Part shown: piece after piece, positions 42,178 through 53,980 of the stretch | Numbering within the stretch: the stretch's first letter is position 1 | Layout: each line of letters starts with the position of its first letter | NCBI GenBank assembly: GCA_932521035.1 | Contig: OW051495.1 | Span: 8,494,001 to 8,558,000 of the forward strand | Source: Oscheius dolichura | Lineage: Eukaryota; Nematoda; Chromadorea; Rhabditida; Rhabditidae | Length of the DNA: 64,000 nt | Direction of reading: 5' to 3' | Program-made: the position numbers and the translations under genes | Notes under the pieces: generated by a model | The model's database searches: none | The model's input: only the letters and a program-made list of their open reading frames with translations | What the model was told of the DNA's origin: nothing

Positions 42178-43591
42178 ACCTAATAAAAATCACTATGGGG
42201 AAATGATTTAGCCAGACAGACAAATAAAGAAAGGAAATTATTGGGAAATGGATGGCTTTGAACCTTTCTCGTCATTGGTCATTCTTGGTTAGTTAGGACG
42301 CGCTGACGGTGGTTCATTACCACAATTTTCATCTCTTTCAAATGAGGCTCGCGGAATTGGCACAGAACGTGCTCGAAGAGAAGAAAGTAATCAGAGAAAG
42401 GCCAGGAAAACATGTAAATTGAGAGGAAAAGAACACTTTTGCTGACAACGAATGGTGCGTTCAGGTAGCATTCAATAAAAATAATTCTAGTAGCAGGTGA
42501 ATCGTAATAGCTACTGAATAATCAACAGTGTTGACTCAACGCCCCCAACTAACGCATTGAAGTGAAATGCCAGTATCGTTCCCCACGGTAGGCCCCGTGT
42601 CAGAAGAAAAGAGATCTTTCAAATGTAGTAAACGGGATCAAGTGGTTGTGTAGCACAAAACAATTCCATTCGTCTCCGTTCAGGCATATGCCATTTGTAA
42701 CCACGTACTCATTATGGTGCTAGTGCCCCACTGACTGCTTCTCCAGGCAAACCAATGATTCTCTAAAATTTCATGGAATTTTTGGCTACAATAACCTGCT
42801 TTTATTTCGAGGATGGGCTCCTCATTTTCTGCTTTTTTGTTCCGAGAAGATCGACGCGTCTTATACGTGTTCCTCCCGGGCACACTACAGATTTCTCCTC
42901 TGTCCTATCTAGTGTAGAGAGTTCTCCCGAAATACAGTGTTGATCTTATGCTGCGGTCTTTCAACACACTGCTCTTTGGCTCATACCTGCCCTGTTATAG
43001 TAGAAACGGGTTATTATGGGTTTCATAATATTATGCAAGAGGAATACAACACAACATGTACATCTTACAAGCGGGTTGACAATCTGTAATAGAGACGGTT
43101 TATTATTATAATCGCTGTTTTCAGCCTTTGTTAAAGCTGAAGTGATTAAGCATTTCGTATAGTACAAGAAACTGGGGTACAAAAGTAAGAGAGAAGAGAA
43201 ACACTCCTTCAACTCCTAGTCCTAGATGTGAACGCTGCGATAATCCAGGAGGTAGCTTGTATCACGCTGAGTACTACTGGTGCGGAGATTGCGCCGATAG
43301 CGCTGGGAACAACGATTAGAAAAATTCTTCTGTAGTCGAACCCTTACCCTTTTGTAATTCATTAATTTTGTTAATTATTTTTAGAAATTAGATTTACTTT
43401 GTAAGAGTTGTTCATCCTGAGTAGTGCCTTCAACAATCGTTCAATGAAGTACCAAGGTTTTCTCTTATGATCTTTAGTAATACCACTTGTACTACCATTA
43501 TTTTTATTTTTTTACCAACTAAACTTTCTAATTATGGATGAATAAAACCATATTTATTGAGGAATTAGAAATTGAGATCATATGTGTTGTG
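42178..43591. other. Intergenic, possible zinc-ribbon exon
   Basis: A plus-strand frame ending at 43319 reads SPRCERCDNPGG then YHAEYYWCGDCAD, with two Cys-x2-Cys pairs and a His, like a small zinc ribbon. It has no start or splice support. The rest shows nothing recognisable. Confidence 0.35.
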
Positions 43592-45470
43592 TTACCGTAT
43601 TTTTCGAACCATTTCATAGAAGAAGTCATCTTTTTTGAAGGCGTCGAGTAGATTGAAGATTTCCAAGTCTTCTCTGCTCCTCATCAGTTCAACCATTGTC
43701 ATACTGTGGAGATTCATCAATTCACCAAAACGAGTAGCTGGGGAGGGTTCATTACAATTCCTAAAATTCTTCCAATCTTTCATATTCTCTAGCGAAACGT
43801 ACCGATAATACTGATGAATGTCTTCGTACATTTTTGCCCGTGCTCTTCGTATACAATCTCGCATCTTTTCTGTGCAAGCAAGATGAGCGGTACCTGTTTT
43901 CCACTTATTAGAAACCAATTGGGGGCAGACTTACTTGTATTCCAGAGCATCAAGCCGACCAACGTGACCCATTCCTGTTCCCGGATCTTCATATCATCGA
44001 TACCGTAGGAAATCTGCATCTTTTCGGGGCTCATCTCCTTCTTCAGGTACTTGACAAAGTCGGCTCGGAGAAATTCTGACTGTGGACTGATGTCATCGAT
44101 CCAGTCATCTACTCGATCCACATCCAGGTACATGGTCTCGGAAACGACACATCTGAAAGAAGAACGGAATTAATCGGGGTGGATATACAGTTCAAATGTC
44201 TGTTTTTCCCGCAGATCGAGAAAAAAAATCAAAAATTGAAAAGATAGGTGTACTCACATTTTTGTGTAGTCTTCTCTCGGAACAAGCTTATACGTCCTCC
44301 AGGCACAGTCGAACCACCACAAATAAACAAAGAATGGTTGCAGAAGGTTCCACTGGAATTTTCTTATAACGGTAGCAATTAGATCGGGTAACCTTTTCAT
44401 CAGTACTCAGCTCCTCAAATTCTTCATAAGTAGAGCCAACAAATTCCGTAACGGGTGAGATTTGAGCTCGAAAGAACAAAGACATATGTTTCGACGTGCC
44501 GTGAGCGTACCCCTGAAAATGTTCATTTTGACTACGGTAATTCGATAATACTTTCAAAGGCCCGTCAATATGCATCTTTTTATAGGTCTCCGGTTCAAGA
44601 GCCAGTTCTGTTGCTCTTCTAACCGAAATGAGTTGTCTAAAAATAAACAAAACGTATTTGTAAACAGTTGGAGCTCACTTGTAATTAGCCATAGTTCTCA
44701 TCAGTAACGGAGGATCCAGTGGAGGATTACTAGGGCCAGGAAGAGGGCTACCTCCTCGATGAAGATCTATCCTAGGGGAATGAGCAGCTACCTAAAATTG
44801 TCTTTTTCTAAAATTTCCAATAGAAAAAAACCTCGCTTTCTGATGGAGATCCAATGTACAGCGGATTAGGATCATAGATCTTTGGAATTATGGGGTCTCT
44901 TTTTCCTTGGACTCCGTCGGTCAGCATACCGACGTCGAGGCATTTTTGGAGGCGGCATTTTCGGCAGAGGCACCGGATGGCTGGAAGAGAATGAATACAA
45001 GAGATACTTTCTTCACTCAAGGTTTCTGACTTTCGACCTCCCGCGGCCCAAAACCAGGTCAATCATCTTACACGCCTTATCAGAGTTTGTTGCGCAAAAA
45101 GTGCCATAAATTTTCGTATTTGATATCATTTTCCCTTGACCGTTTCGCGTCATCATTGCCCATTTTGTCTTGCCCGCCATCTCCTCTCCAAGGGCATGCA
45201 CTCACCCCACATCTTTCGATAAGGTCACCACAACACAAAAAGATACGGAGACTAACACTTATCGATTTGGCATTTTCCTCCAGTTCTACAGGAATATTTC
45301 TTCTTCTCTACGATCGAGCGTCTGAAGAAAGCAGCGCAAGCTCGACAGGCATCTATCCCAAAATGACTGCCAACTGTCGTTTCCGTACAGACTCGACAAA
45401 TCCTACTTCTAAAAGAGCGATGTATTTAACTGAAGAATGTGTGAACAAACCCACTGGGAACATCTGACAT
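43592..45470 (-). CDS. Nuclear hormone receptor (nematode supplementary family)
   Basis: It starts MSDVPSG at 45470; a 42-bp intron leads to exon 2 (45408-45259) with the first zinc finger, SRICRVCTETTVGSHFGIDA and the P-box CRACAAFFRR, then KYSCRTGGKCQID. Exon 3 (44998-about 44833) holds the second finger AIRCLCRKCRLQKCLDVGM. The ligand-binding domain follows: RRATELALEPETYKKM, PFFVYLWWFDCAWRTYKLVP (helix 3-5 signature region), and exons 44154-43935 and 43893-43592 with a 41-bp intron. The last residues are FYEMVRKIR. The P-box and LBD are those of the expanded HNF4-derived NHR family of Caenorhabditis. It is a predicted transcription factor in the nucleus. The junction between exons 2 and 3 is not in frame with the borders I chose, so a splice site there is misplaced or there is an indel. 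Confidence 0.8.
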
Positions 45471-48400
45471 TTCAGTTGGTCAGGGAACAGAGAGTGAAGA
45501 GTGGCAATCATACACGTCCCAGCTGGAAATTGGGGGGATAATTAGTATGCATAGCTGGAGATGAATGGCAAAGATGGACTGAAGAGGGGTAAACTAAATG
45601 AACTCTGGGGCAGAAAAAAACGAATGGATTGCGTCACACAGGACCCCCCTCCTAGAGGTGTATAAAAACAGGTTAACCCCGGGTTCAATAAGAAGGACTG
45701 GCTATTTTCGAGCCTGGTCATTACTTCAACCCTATTTTTCTATTTTAGGCTACATTAAACTTGTTAACTTTTAGATAATGGTAGCCGGAAGCAAAATAAT
45801 TATGTTACAACTTTCAGAATAAATGAGAACGCACAAGAAACGTTCTACGGAGCAGGTAAACTTGAATTAATCGGTGCAATGGGGCCCAGAGTTTCTAGTT
45901 TCTGTTCTAGACGCACAGAATGGCACAACTGACACCTACGAGTAATTTTTGATAAACGGAAAAAAATGGAGTAGAAAACTATAAGTTGGCAATTTAGTAA
46001 TCCAAAGTTCGAAAGTTCACATCGCTACGTGTCAAGCAGTCAAGAACGTGTTTTTCAGCGGGGTCAGGTAAAGAGGGGCCTTTAAATGATTCATTACTCT
46101 AACAAACTTGATTAAAATTACTATATTAATGCGATTAAGAGAAAAATAGACAAGATTGAACTGCGACTAGAGTGTAGTTTCTATCGTGAGAGAAAACGGA
46201 CGCCCCCCGTTCTGCAGGTGTACAAATCATAAACTTTTAGGCTTGCGGTCGTGGCCACAAAAAAGAACAGAAACTGATCTCTTTCCAAGTTTATCAAGGT
46301 GTTCTTAAAATGTTCTTAAAAGTTTGACCTGAACCTTGGGTGTGGTTTCTACCAGTTGTTGTATAGTGACGCAGAGAATAATGGCAAGCTCTACAAAGGC
46401 AATGCAAAACGGAATGATTAGATAAGGAGAGAAGCAGTTCAAAAAGACGGAGATACGTCGTTTTGGCAGCTTTTACTGAAGAGAAAAAACTTTATTGAAA
46501 AATGGCAGCAGAGATCAGAACTTGGAGAAGGAACGTGATCAAGTCTTTGATCCGCCCAATTCTACGGGGTGAAAAGAAGGGTGGGAAACCTCCTAGACTT
46601 TATTTGGCGTTCACAGAGGGTTTACCAGTTTTTCTTTATGAAAAATAGCATCCAGAGTATTGCTCAAGCTGGGTGGTTCCCGGTGGACGGGCACTAGATC
46701 TTTGTACGGAGAAGCCTCGCTTCCGGGAGATTTCCCGGCTATTCCATGGATTAGAAAGGTTTAGTCGGAAATATGTAGGTTTGACAAGGAGGAGAGTCCA
46801 AAAAGTGTTAATTCAAAGTCCGATCCTCCAGGAACAGCACAGAAGTGCTTCAGAAAGAAAACCTCGTAGAGCTTACCAAATGGCATAGGGATTTTGATGT
46901 AAAGAAATGCCTATTTTTTGGAGATTATGAGCAGAAAATTCAGATTAGATCCAAGTTTTTGAGGAAATGATCCGGAGATCAATACAGCAATGGGTAGCTC
47001 TCATAAAAAAATAAAGAAGAGCGGCATTTGCTGTTGGATACGGCAGGAGCGAACGAACGGCTGGAAATAACTGGACTTCCTGTTAATTCATCCACCGGAA
47101 GTAATCCCAAATGGGAGTTGACGCAAGCGGTGGTTCTTCTTTGAAGCTCCGCTGCATAGAAATAGAAAAAGAACGGCAAAATATGATAAACTCGGATTAA
47201 TCATAATCTATAAGCGTATAATCTCAAAGATGAAACTTTTTGAACGTACAAACCTTCTTGGAGATCAAAATCTGCGAAAATAAGTCAGCGAAAATAATAA
47301 TTCAGTGACAAGTAAATTATGTGAACTTCGAGACCAAAAACTCTCACGCTACTCCTTTTTTACCCTACTACTCGTAAAAAAATAAGCGGAACAGAAAAAA
47401 ATTACAGGAAATGAAGAAAATAAACTATATGACCAGGTGGCGTTGGCTCAATTTTGAGCGCAAACATCAATGTGTTGAGAGAAGGGGAGCGACAGAGGGT
47501 GGAACACAACAAAGCACACCTCACACCACAAGGAGCACTAGAGAAAGAAGAAAGATCAAAAATAATCACACAGGGTCGGAAGTTTGTAGCCGAAAAGTCA
47601 GGGAAGAGTCAAAGAATAGTCCGTGCACTGCGTGATAAGATCAATTATGCGTTCTGCGATGTCAGGTTCGGTACCGGGTCGTAGAGCTAATCTGGGGTGG
47701 ATTAGAAAGGTGGAGGACATGGCGGAAATGGATTAACGAGATAATGAAAGAGGGTGGTCAGAGTTGTTGACCAGTGAAGCGGTTAATTAATTATGTATCT
47801 CAGCTAGACGTTCTTACTCTTCGTTGTTTATGCGAACAGCAAACAAAGATCGGATCCCAATAACTTTCCATTCTTGGAGCTTGGAGCGAAACCTTGAAAA
47901 GTGGTGAAATTTGAACCAGACTGTTTTTGTTCAAATGCCATAAACAGGAGTTGTTTGTGTCCTTCAGACGGCTTCCCCCGTTCTGGGCTTTTTCTCTAAC
48001 GAATTCTCAGCTTTGACCATGGCACTATCTGACTATTCATTATTCATGACTTCCATGATTATCTTCACGGATTGCGACGTTTTTTTTCTCCTTTGAATGG
48101 CAGCTTCCCTTTCTCTAAGGTTGCAGTTATGAACGCCACTAAATAACCAAGAAAGGAAGGATTACTAGAAACGTGTAGGGCATGCTTAGAAATTAAAAGA
48201 CCATCTTGACGGAGTCCAACACTGATTTGATTTCCTGTTTCAGGCAGCCTAAATAAGTTTTTCCTAATTTCTAGGCACGTTAATCTATGGATCTAACACC
48301 ACGATGCCGGGTTGCCTTCCGTATCGCATAGCTTAATCCGCTCCCGAAAATGAATCATGTTTTTTTGCAAGTGTGGCATTCACTAGCCGCTAATGTGGGT

Positions 48401-50755
48401 TAGAATAGCCGGTTTTTATTCTAATATCAAGCTTTACTTATCCATATTAACAGTCCGAGTTTTTTGGCCATGTGAAACTGACTGCTAGCTATAGAACCGA
48501 ACCGTCATTGGAGATCACAAAGTGCCAAATTGATTGTTTGGAGCTGGGACAAGCGGAGCTCTTGGATTCTTACTTTATCCCATAAAATCTACTCTTTAGC
48601 CGATTTTATTTTAGTATATAACCTGTCTTTTGTTACCACTGAGACCTACCTACCCTATAAATTTGCCTTCCAACTCTTCTATTCTGTGCTTATTCTTTGC
48701 AGTTTTGCTGGTTTGATGTCCCCAAGTCCTCTACGGTTGAGTCCATTTGAACCATCTCTAGCATGTCCTCTTCCCAATCAGGTCTCTCCTTGCTAAATTC
48801 TTCTCTGTTGTTGTCTTCTCCTTTCAAAAGACCAACGGAGTCCTCTTATCCAAAGATCATTTCAAAGAACTGGAAAATACTTGGCAAGCTCGTCGACAAG
48901 CCTCTTTTTGCAGTTGGCCTATGCTTCTCGATTGTCGGTCTCTTTATTTCTGCCGTCTGGAGATTTTGTTTCGTTGTTCCTTCTTGTCGACATCTTCTCG
49001 AGATCTTTCCGGTCCACTTCCTCTTCTATTGATTCTCTCAATTCACACGCTTCCATTCGTCATTCTTTTCAATGAAATAGCATATTTTAGGTAAAACTTC
49101 AACGGAAATTCCTCGTCTTTTTGTTTGGGGCTTTCCACTGGATGTTCACTGATGTACCAACAAGTTAGTTACTCTCTTTCATCGTCTTAAGTTCTGATAT
49201 TTTCCCCACCATAAAAATATAGAGGGGAACATTTACCGTAAGACTCTAACAGCAATAGTTAGGCGGGTAATTAATGTGTCCAGTAAAAACTGGCCGACTG
49301 CTCGACAAAGAAGTGAAGTTCAAAAAACACGCTCAATCCAACTGTAGGGTTCATGTAAGAGGAGTAGTGACCACGACTGTCTGACCATCCTGTTCTCCAG
49401 TTTGTTATTGAAGTAAAGATCATCCAAAGATGGTGCCTAAGACGTCGCCTGTTGGCACTAATGGGATAGATTCTATACGGCGATTGCCACCTAGAAAATA
49501 TGCGAGAAGAAGAGGATCGAAGACTAAAATCCAGGGAATATAGAAGAGAGCGCCTTGAAATGACTGCACAGAAAGGGAAAACTTCTAGAAAAATAGAAAA
49601 CGGTCTGCATTAGGACGGACTCATTGGTTGAGATCTCTTTCTCTCTCTTTCCTTCCTTCCATTGTGCACTGACCTGAATAAAAGTGAAATTTGACGAGAG
49701 ATGTCATCATGGAATCCCTCGGCTTTCTCTTTTCTCAGAGATGTATTTGAAACTATTCATTATGATATTCTACTTCTTTATTATACTACTCTACTTCTAC
49801 ACCTGTTTCTCTATCTTTCTGTACCTTCAATTTTCTGGCGTCTTCCGTTTCTACGACTCGTTCGGTTTGCTTTTCCCCTTTTCCTAGTTCCAACAAATAT
49901 AATCTCCAAAAATAAAACTGTCCTGGGGTTCTTGCCTCTCTCTCTCTCTCTCTCTCTCTCTCGAGTTTCCCCAAAATCTCTCGGGAAACCCGCGGCATGT
50001 CAAGAACAACAGGCTATATAGTCCCTCCTGCCTATCGCTAGAATCTGCCTTCTTTTTCAATAGAGTCTGGATCAGGGAAACACCTCAGAAGATCCATTTC
50101 AGCGCTATTTGGCCAGGCGAGGAACCACGTGTAAGTCCTCCAAGGCATAATCCGAGTGTCCTGAACTCGGCGGGGTCCTCCCGGTTCCCAACCTAGGGCT
50201 TCTGGGCTTATCTTTTTGACCACTAGCCTCCTCCCAACCGGACCGGCAAGGGTTCTCTCCTGTTTGCCTAGCGGCTCCTTGAAATTCTCTTAAAACTTTA
50301 CCTCTTTTTCCAATGTGAAACATTTGAGTCAGCATTTGACTGAATGTTACATTTGTGTCTTCCAAGTATTGTTGCAGCCGTTCCACTTTCGGTTAGAATC
50401 AGTGACTAAAATCACTCTTTATGGGTGTTCAGCGAGAAGGAACATCGCTGCCAGAACCTGTCTCTCCTCTTCATGGAAGCCGGAGAGTTTATCTCCGCCA
50501 TCTCTGACGCTGATTAATTAGCCAATATTGACAATTTGAGGGATTTTTCCTGTAGAGTAAATGAAGGGGCCGTTTGTCCTATTTCCGCTTCCCATAAAGC
50601 CGTCATATAGTCAAGGAGGGGGAGAGAGATGCATATCTGCTTGGTATACGCATATGTTCCCGGAAAGAGACAACCGGTTTTTACCATATTCCTCAATACA
50701 ACAACACCCATGTCGACAGAGAAATATTCCAAGCATAGGCGAAATTACTACAGAT
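45471..50755. other. 5.3 kb without a recognised gene
   Basis: The DNA is AT-rich with short frames. Candidates that I could not support: a charged 76-codon frame (47454-47684, +), a serine-rich plus frame at 48763-49032, and a minus exon at 50386-50296 (MERLQQYLEDTNVTFSQMLT) ending at a GTAAAG donor. It could hold large introns, regulatory DNA for the receptor genes or noncoding RNA, but no motif shows this. Confidence 0.4.
49936..49962. repeat. TC dinucleotide microsatellite
   Basis: About 13 TC units in a row. Confidence 0.95.
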
Positions 50756-52606
50756 ATGGTTAATTTATTTGGCTCAGTATTAGCAAAGGACACTTCGTTC
50801 TCTTTAGATCTCATCAAATTCGATCGGCCAGCACCGGCAACAGGCCGAGTCACCCGCTCACCGCGCCCTGTTGATCCACGCTACACCATTCTACTCTTCT
50901 CGCTTACACTGTTGCCCTTAATTAAAGTTATCTTCCCCTTTTGGACCTATTTCGATGTAGGACCTTTCGAACGAGGTAAGCGTCTTATTTTCACTACAAT
51001 TTCTCATAAAGCAGCATTTTTACAGTGGATATCATTGAAGAGATCTCACATGAAATTAACTTTTTTGAAGAGCCTCAACTACCTAATAAAATAGATGTTC
51101 TTGTCATGATTAATTCAAAGGTAAGTCCTCTAAAAGTCTTCCATTTTTTATTTTTAATAGACTAGCTTTTAAGGGAAGGGTTTCTCTAAGAATTGATCCC
51201 GAAGGGATGTCACGAAAAGGGCAGGGTAACCCTTGGGTGTCATCGCTTCGGATCCAGTGCCATAAGATTCATGCCAGTCTGAAATGAATACCCTTCCCTT
51301 CCCCTCTTCTTTCTCTTCTTCCACAATTGTTTTTAGATAGATGAAGCCCGATTACGTAATGATATCCGTAAAAGTTGGGGCAATAGTACTCATTATGATC
51401 CGGAAATGACATCTGTAGTTTTTGTACTAGCCAGGCCGGTGAGTTCGGATTCTTTTTAGTCAATTTCAGTTTGTTTTAGAGCACAGAAGAAGAATCAAAG
51501 TCGTTAAGTAAAGAAATACAAAAGTATGGTGATCTGTTGGTGACCGATTTAGAGGAAGGGTACTACTCTCTGTCGCTGAAGACCTACGCAATGGTGTACT
51601 ATAAATGGAAGAGGTTACCGAAAGCTAAATGCTTGGTAAAGGTAGGACCTCTTTTTTGTTTCTTTATTTCATCCGTTTCCTTGTGAGATGCTGACAGAAC
51701 GTCAATGTACGTCCGTTTGGCCATTTTTGGAAGTCTCTCCCTTTGTTAAACCTTTGTATTCATTGCTGGATCCATCCCCGATCAATATATCGTCAAAAAA
51801 ATCCCAAATTCATAATTAGAATTCCAGTATTATAGCAACAAGTTCCCAGCAGAAATCCCATCTTTTCGGCGATCTTGTCATAGCCGGCGTGAATTGGCGT
51901 ACGCAGGCTGGCTGAAAAAGTTTGCGCATCTAGAGATTAGGCTCCCATTTCTTTCTATTCGAACCTCCAAAAATTCTTTTGTTTCAGGCTGACAGTGACA
52001 ATGTCCTCCATCTTTTCAATTATGAACTTCTCTGTGAAGAAACGCGAGCTCCGGTGATCATAGGGAATTGTGATGTTGAACAACGGGTGAAGAGAAAGAA
52101 CTCCAAATGGGCCGTTCCTTACGAACTTTACGAGAAGCCATATTGGCCGCGGTATTGCTCAACTGGGACTTATGTTTTCTGTGGTAAGAAGGGTGCTTTC
52201 CCATGGAAGAAGTCAAAATTACAGGGAAGGATGTACCAAAGAGAATAATCGAGGCAGCTAAAACGACGCCTTTTTTCACTTCTGTCAACTACAGGTAAGG
52301 CGTTTATTCCCTTCCAAGAATTTGGCCAGGGCTCGGCGCATTGTCTCAACTCTCCTTTCAAAAAAGAATTATATCGAGTTCCTCTTTTTCAGGCGCCTAC
52401 CGGAAGATGTCCTCTTCACTGGCCTCTTTGCTGAAATAGCCGATCTCCGGCGGAAAACCGTCCCGGGAATCAGTTTCCGCGATCAACCGGTCTACAAATG
52501 TCGGGATGTCAAGTACACCTACAGTATTCATATGCACAGACGGAAGGATCCTATTTATTTCTATCGTAAGCTACTCTCACTGGAGGGTGGCATGTGCTTC
52601 ATCTGA
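50756..52606 (+). CDS. Glycosyltransferase family 31 (galactosyltransferase-like)
   Basis: Seven exons: 50756-50975, 51026-51120, 51337-51438, 51480-51641, 51988-52183, 52225-52294 and 52393-52606; they sum to 353 codons (352 aa). A type II membrane plan: short cytosolic part, then the anchor YTILLFSLTLLPLIKVIFPF. The GT31 blocks follow in order: RLRNDIRKSWGN (IR-x-TWG), YGDLLVTDLEEGYYSLSLKT (GD-x3-x-D-x-D-x-Y-x-NL-x-LKT), ADSDNVLHLFNYEL (DxD metal site as DSD), YCSTGTYVFCG (YC-x-G-x-GYV), and EDVLFTGLFAEIA (EDV-x-x-G). It should transfer a sugar, commonly galactose or GlcNAc from UDP, in the Golgi. The chosen Met gives a normal N-terminus; an upstream frame (from 50561) is also open but lacks such structure. 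The last exon could instead splice at CGTAAG near 52566. Confidence 0.85.
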
Positions 52607-53094
52607 CAAGCTTTATCTTTTTTCCCAAAATCTTTCATGGCGTTCAATTTTACGGGTTCCTTGTGCTCAAAAAAGTCTCTAGTGAATAAAGTTTTTATGT
52701 TGTGCTCTTGCAGATAGTTTGTTGACAGATTGAGTAGGATACAAACTTTGACAGGATACGGTAGAAAAAACTGAATTATATTGGAATGCTGAAACAGATC
52801 TACAGTGATATCTGCCCCGACAATACCGTTTTGAAGAGACTTGTCGCTGCTGAAAAGAAGGCAATAGAGTAGTTTTTGTAGTGATTTATCTTACATTGTC
52901 ATTGCTTTAAAAGACATGCTCCTTTTGGATTCGGTGTAGTCAAACACGCTGTTAATGAAATGCTTCTCAGTAGAAGTGAAGCGGATCGGATGGCTTGTAC
53001 CTTGTGGTGTGTGTAAATTATGACTTAAATTACTGACTTTCAAACCCCTCGAATAAAGAAGAAATGCTTCAATTACTGGTGTTCGTTTGTTGCG

Positions 53095-53561
53095 ATGGCT
53101 GCTGTGACTGCTCTCGTCCTTCTCGCTTTTATTCCTTCCGCCGCCGCGAAAGCTCGTTGATGCAAAAGACCTCGGTATCATAGGTAGTACTGTTCAAACT
53201 TTCCAGTTTAAAACAATTGTTCTAGGATATTTCTCACAGAGGGCACTACGTGCAGGAATAGCTGAGTTTGATAATGGCCAGATATGGACTGGGAAATGGC
53301 TCTTCTCGGAGACGGGAAAAATCACCGTCTACCAATACAAGCCCGACTGTTTCAAAGAGCCACCTAGGGTCGTTGGTTTCTGGTGCGGGAGGTTGCACTG
53401 CAGCGAGTACACAAATGTAAGAGACTATTTATTTATTTCACCTTCTCCTTCTTGTCTTTCAGAACGTGACAACCGTGTATAAGATCCGCCAGTTGACTTG
53501 CGATCAGCTGTTGCCGATGGCCGACAAAGAAGGACGCAAGGAGTGGCCGAGGCTGGACTGA
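53095..53561 (+). CDS. Small secreted protein of unknown family
   Basis: Three exons: 53095-53155, 53184-53416 and 53463-53561, 131 codons in frame. The N-terminus MAAVTALVLLAFIPSAAAKA is a signal peptide with an AxA cleavage site. The mature protein has IAEFDNGQIWTGKWLFSETG and four Cys (YKPDCF, FWCGRLHCSEY and LTCDQLL), which could form two disulfides. The first intron would be only 28 bp, shorter than all others in the window, so the 5' junction is doubtful. I do not recognise the family. It lies between the GT31 and SMYD genes on the same strand. Confidence 0.45.
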
Positions 53562-53980
53562 TCAGTTGGTATGAGAAGAATACTTTGGATATTGTTGAGA
53601 AGTGGCACAAAATGTCAACAGAGTATGTAATTCGCGAATTCGTATGTGCTGCTCAATAAAGATACTACAAAATTTTTTGTAAAGCTTTGAGGACCAGAAA
53701 TGGAAATGGAAGACGTTCTGATAAATTCGGTCCTTCCAGAAGTTCCGGCTCGTGTTCAAAGTTTCCGCTTCCTATCTGCCCCTATGGACACCGGAATTGG
53801 TTAAAAATCCGATCAAAGCGTGTCTTGCAGAAATTCGACCGTAAATAACCAGAGCAGTCAAACTTAGTCAACGCTTCTCGCGTCATTCTCACTTCTGTTG
53901 TCTTCCTTGCATGTTGCTTTCTCTCGCTGTTCAACTTCTTCTATCCAAAAGGTTCACTAATTTTTACTATTCTAGGTAAA

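Noticed and set aside
43140-43319. Zinc-ribbon gene
   Set aside because: The Cys pattern is suggestive, but there is no start codon, splice site or second exon; kept only as a note in the intergenic entry.
49786-50021. ORFs across the TC repeat
   Set aside because: They are open only because of the microsatellite, giving Ser-Leu or Arg-Glu runs.
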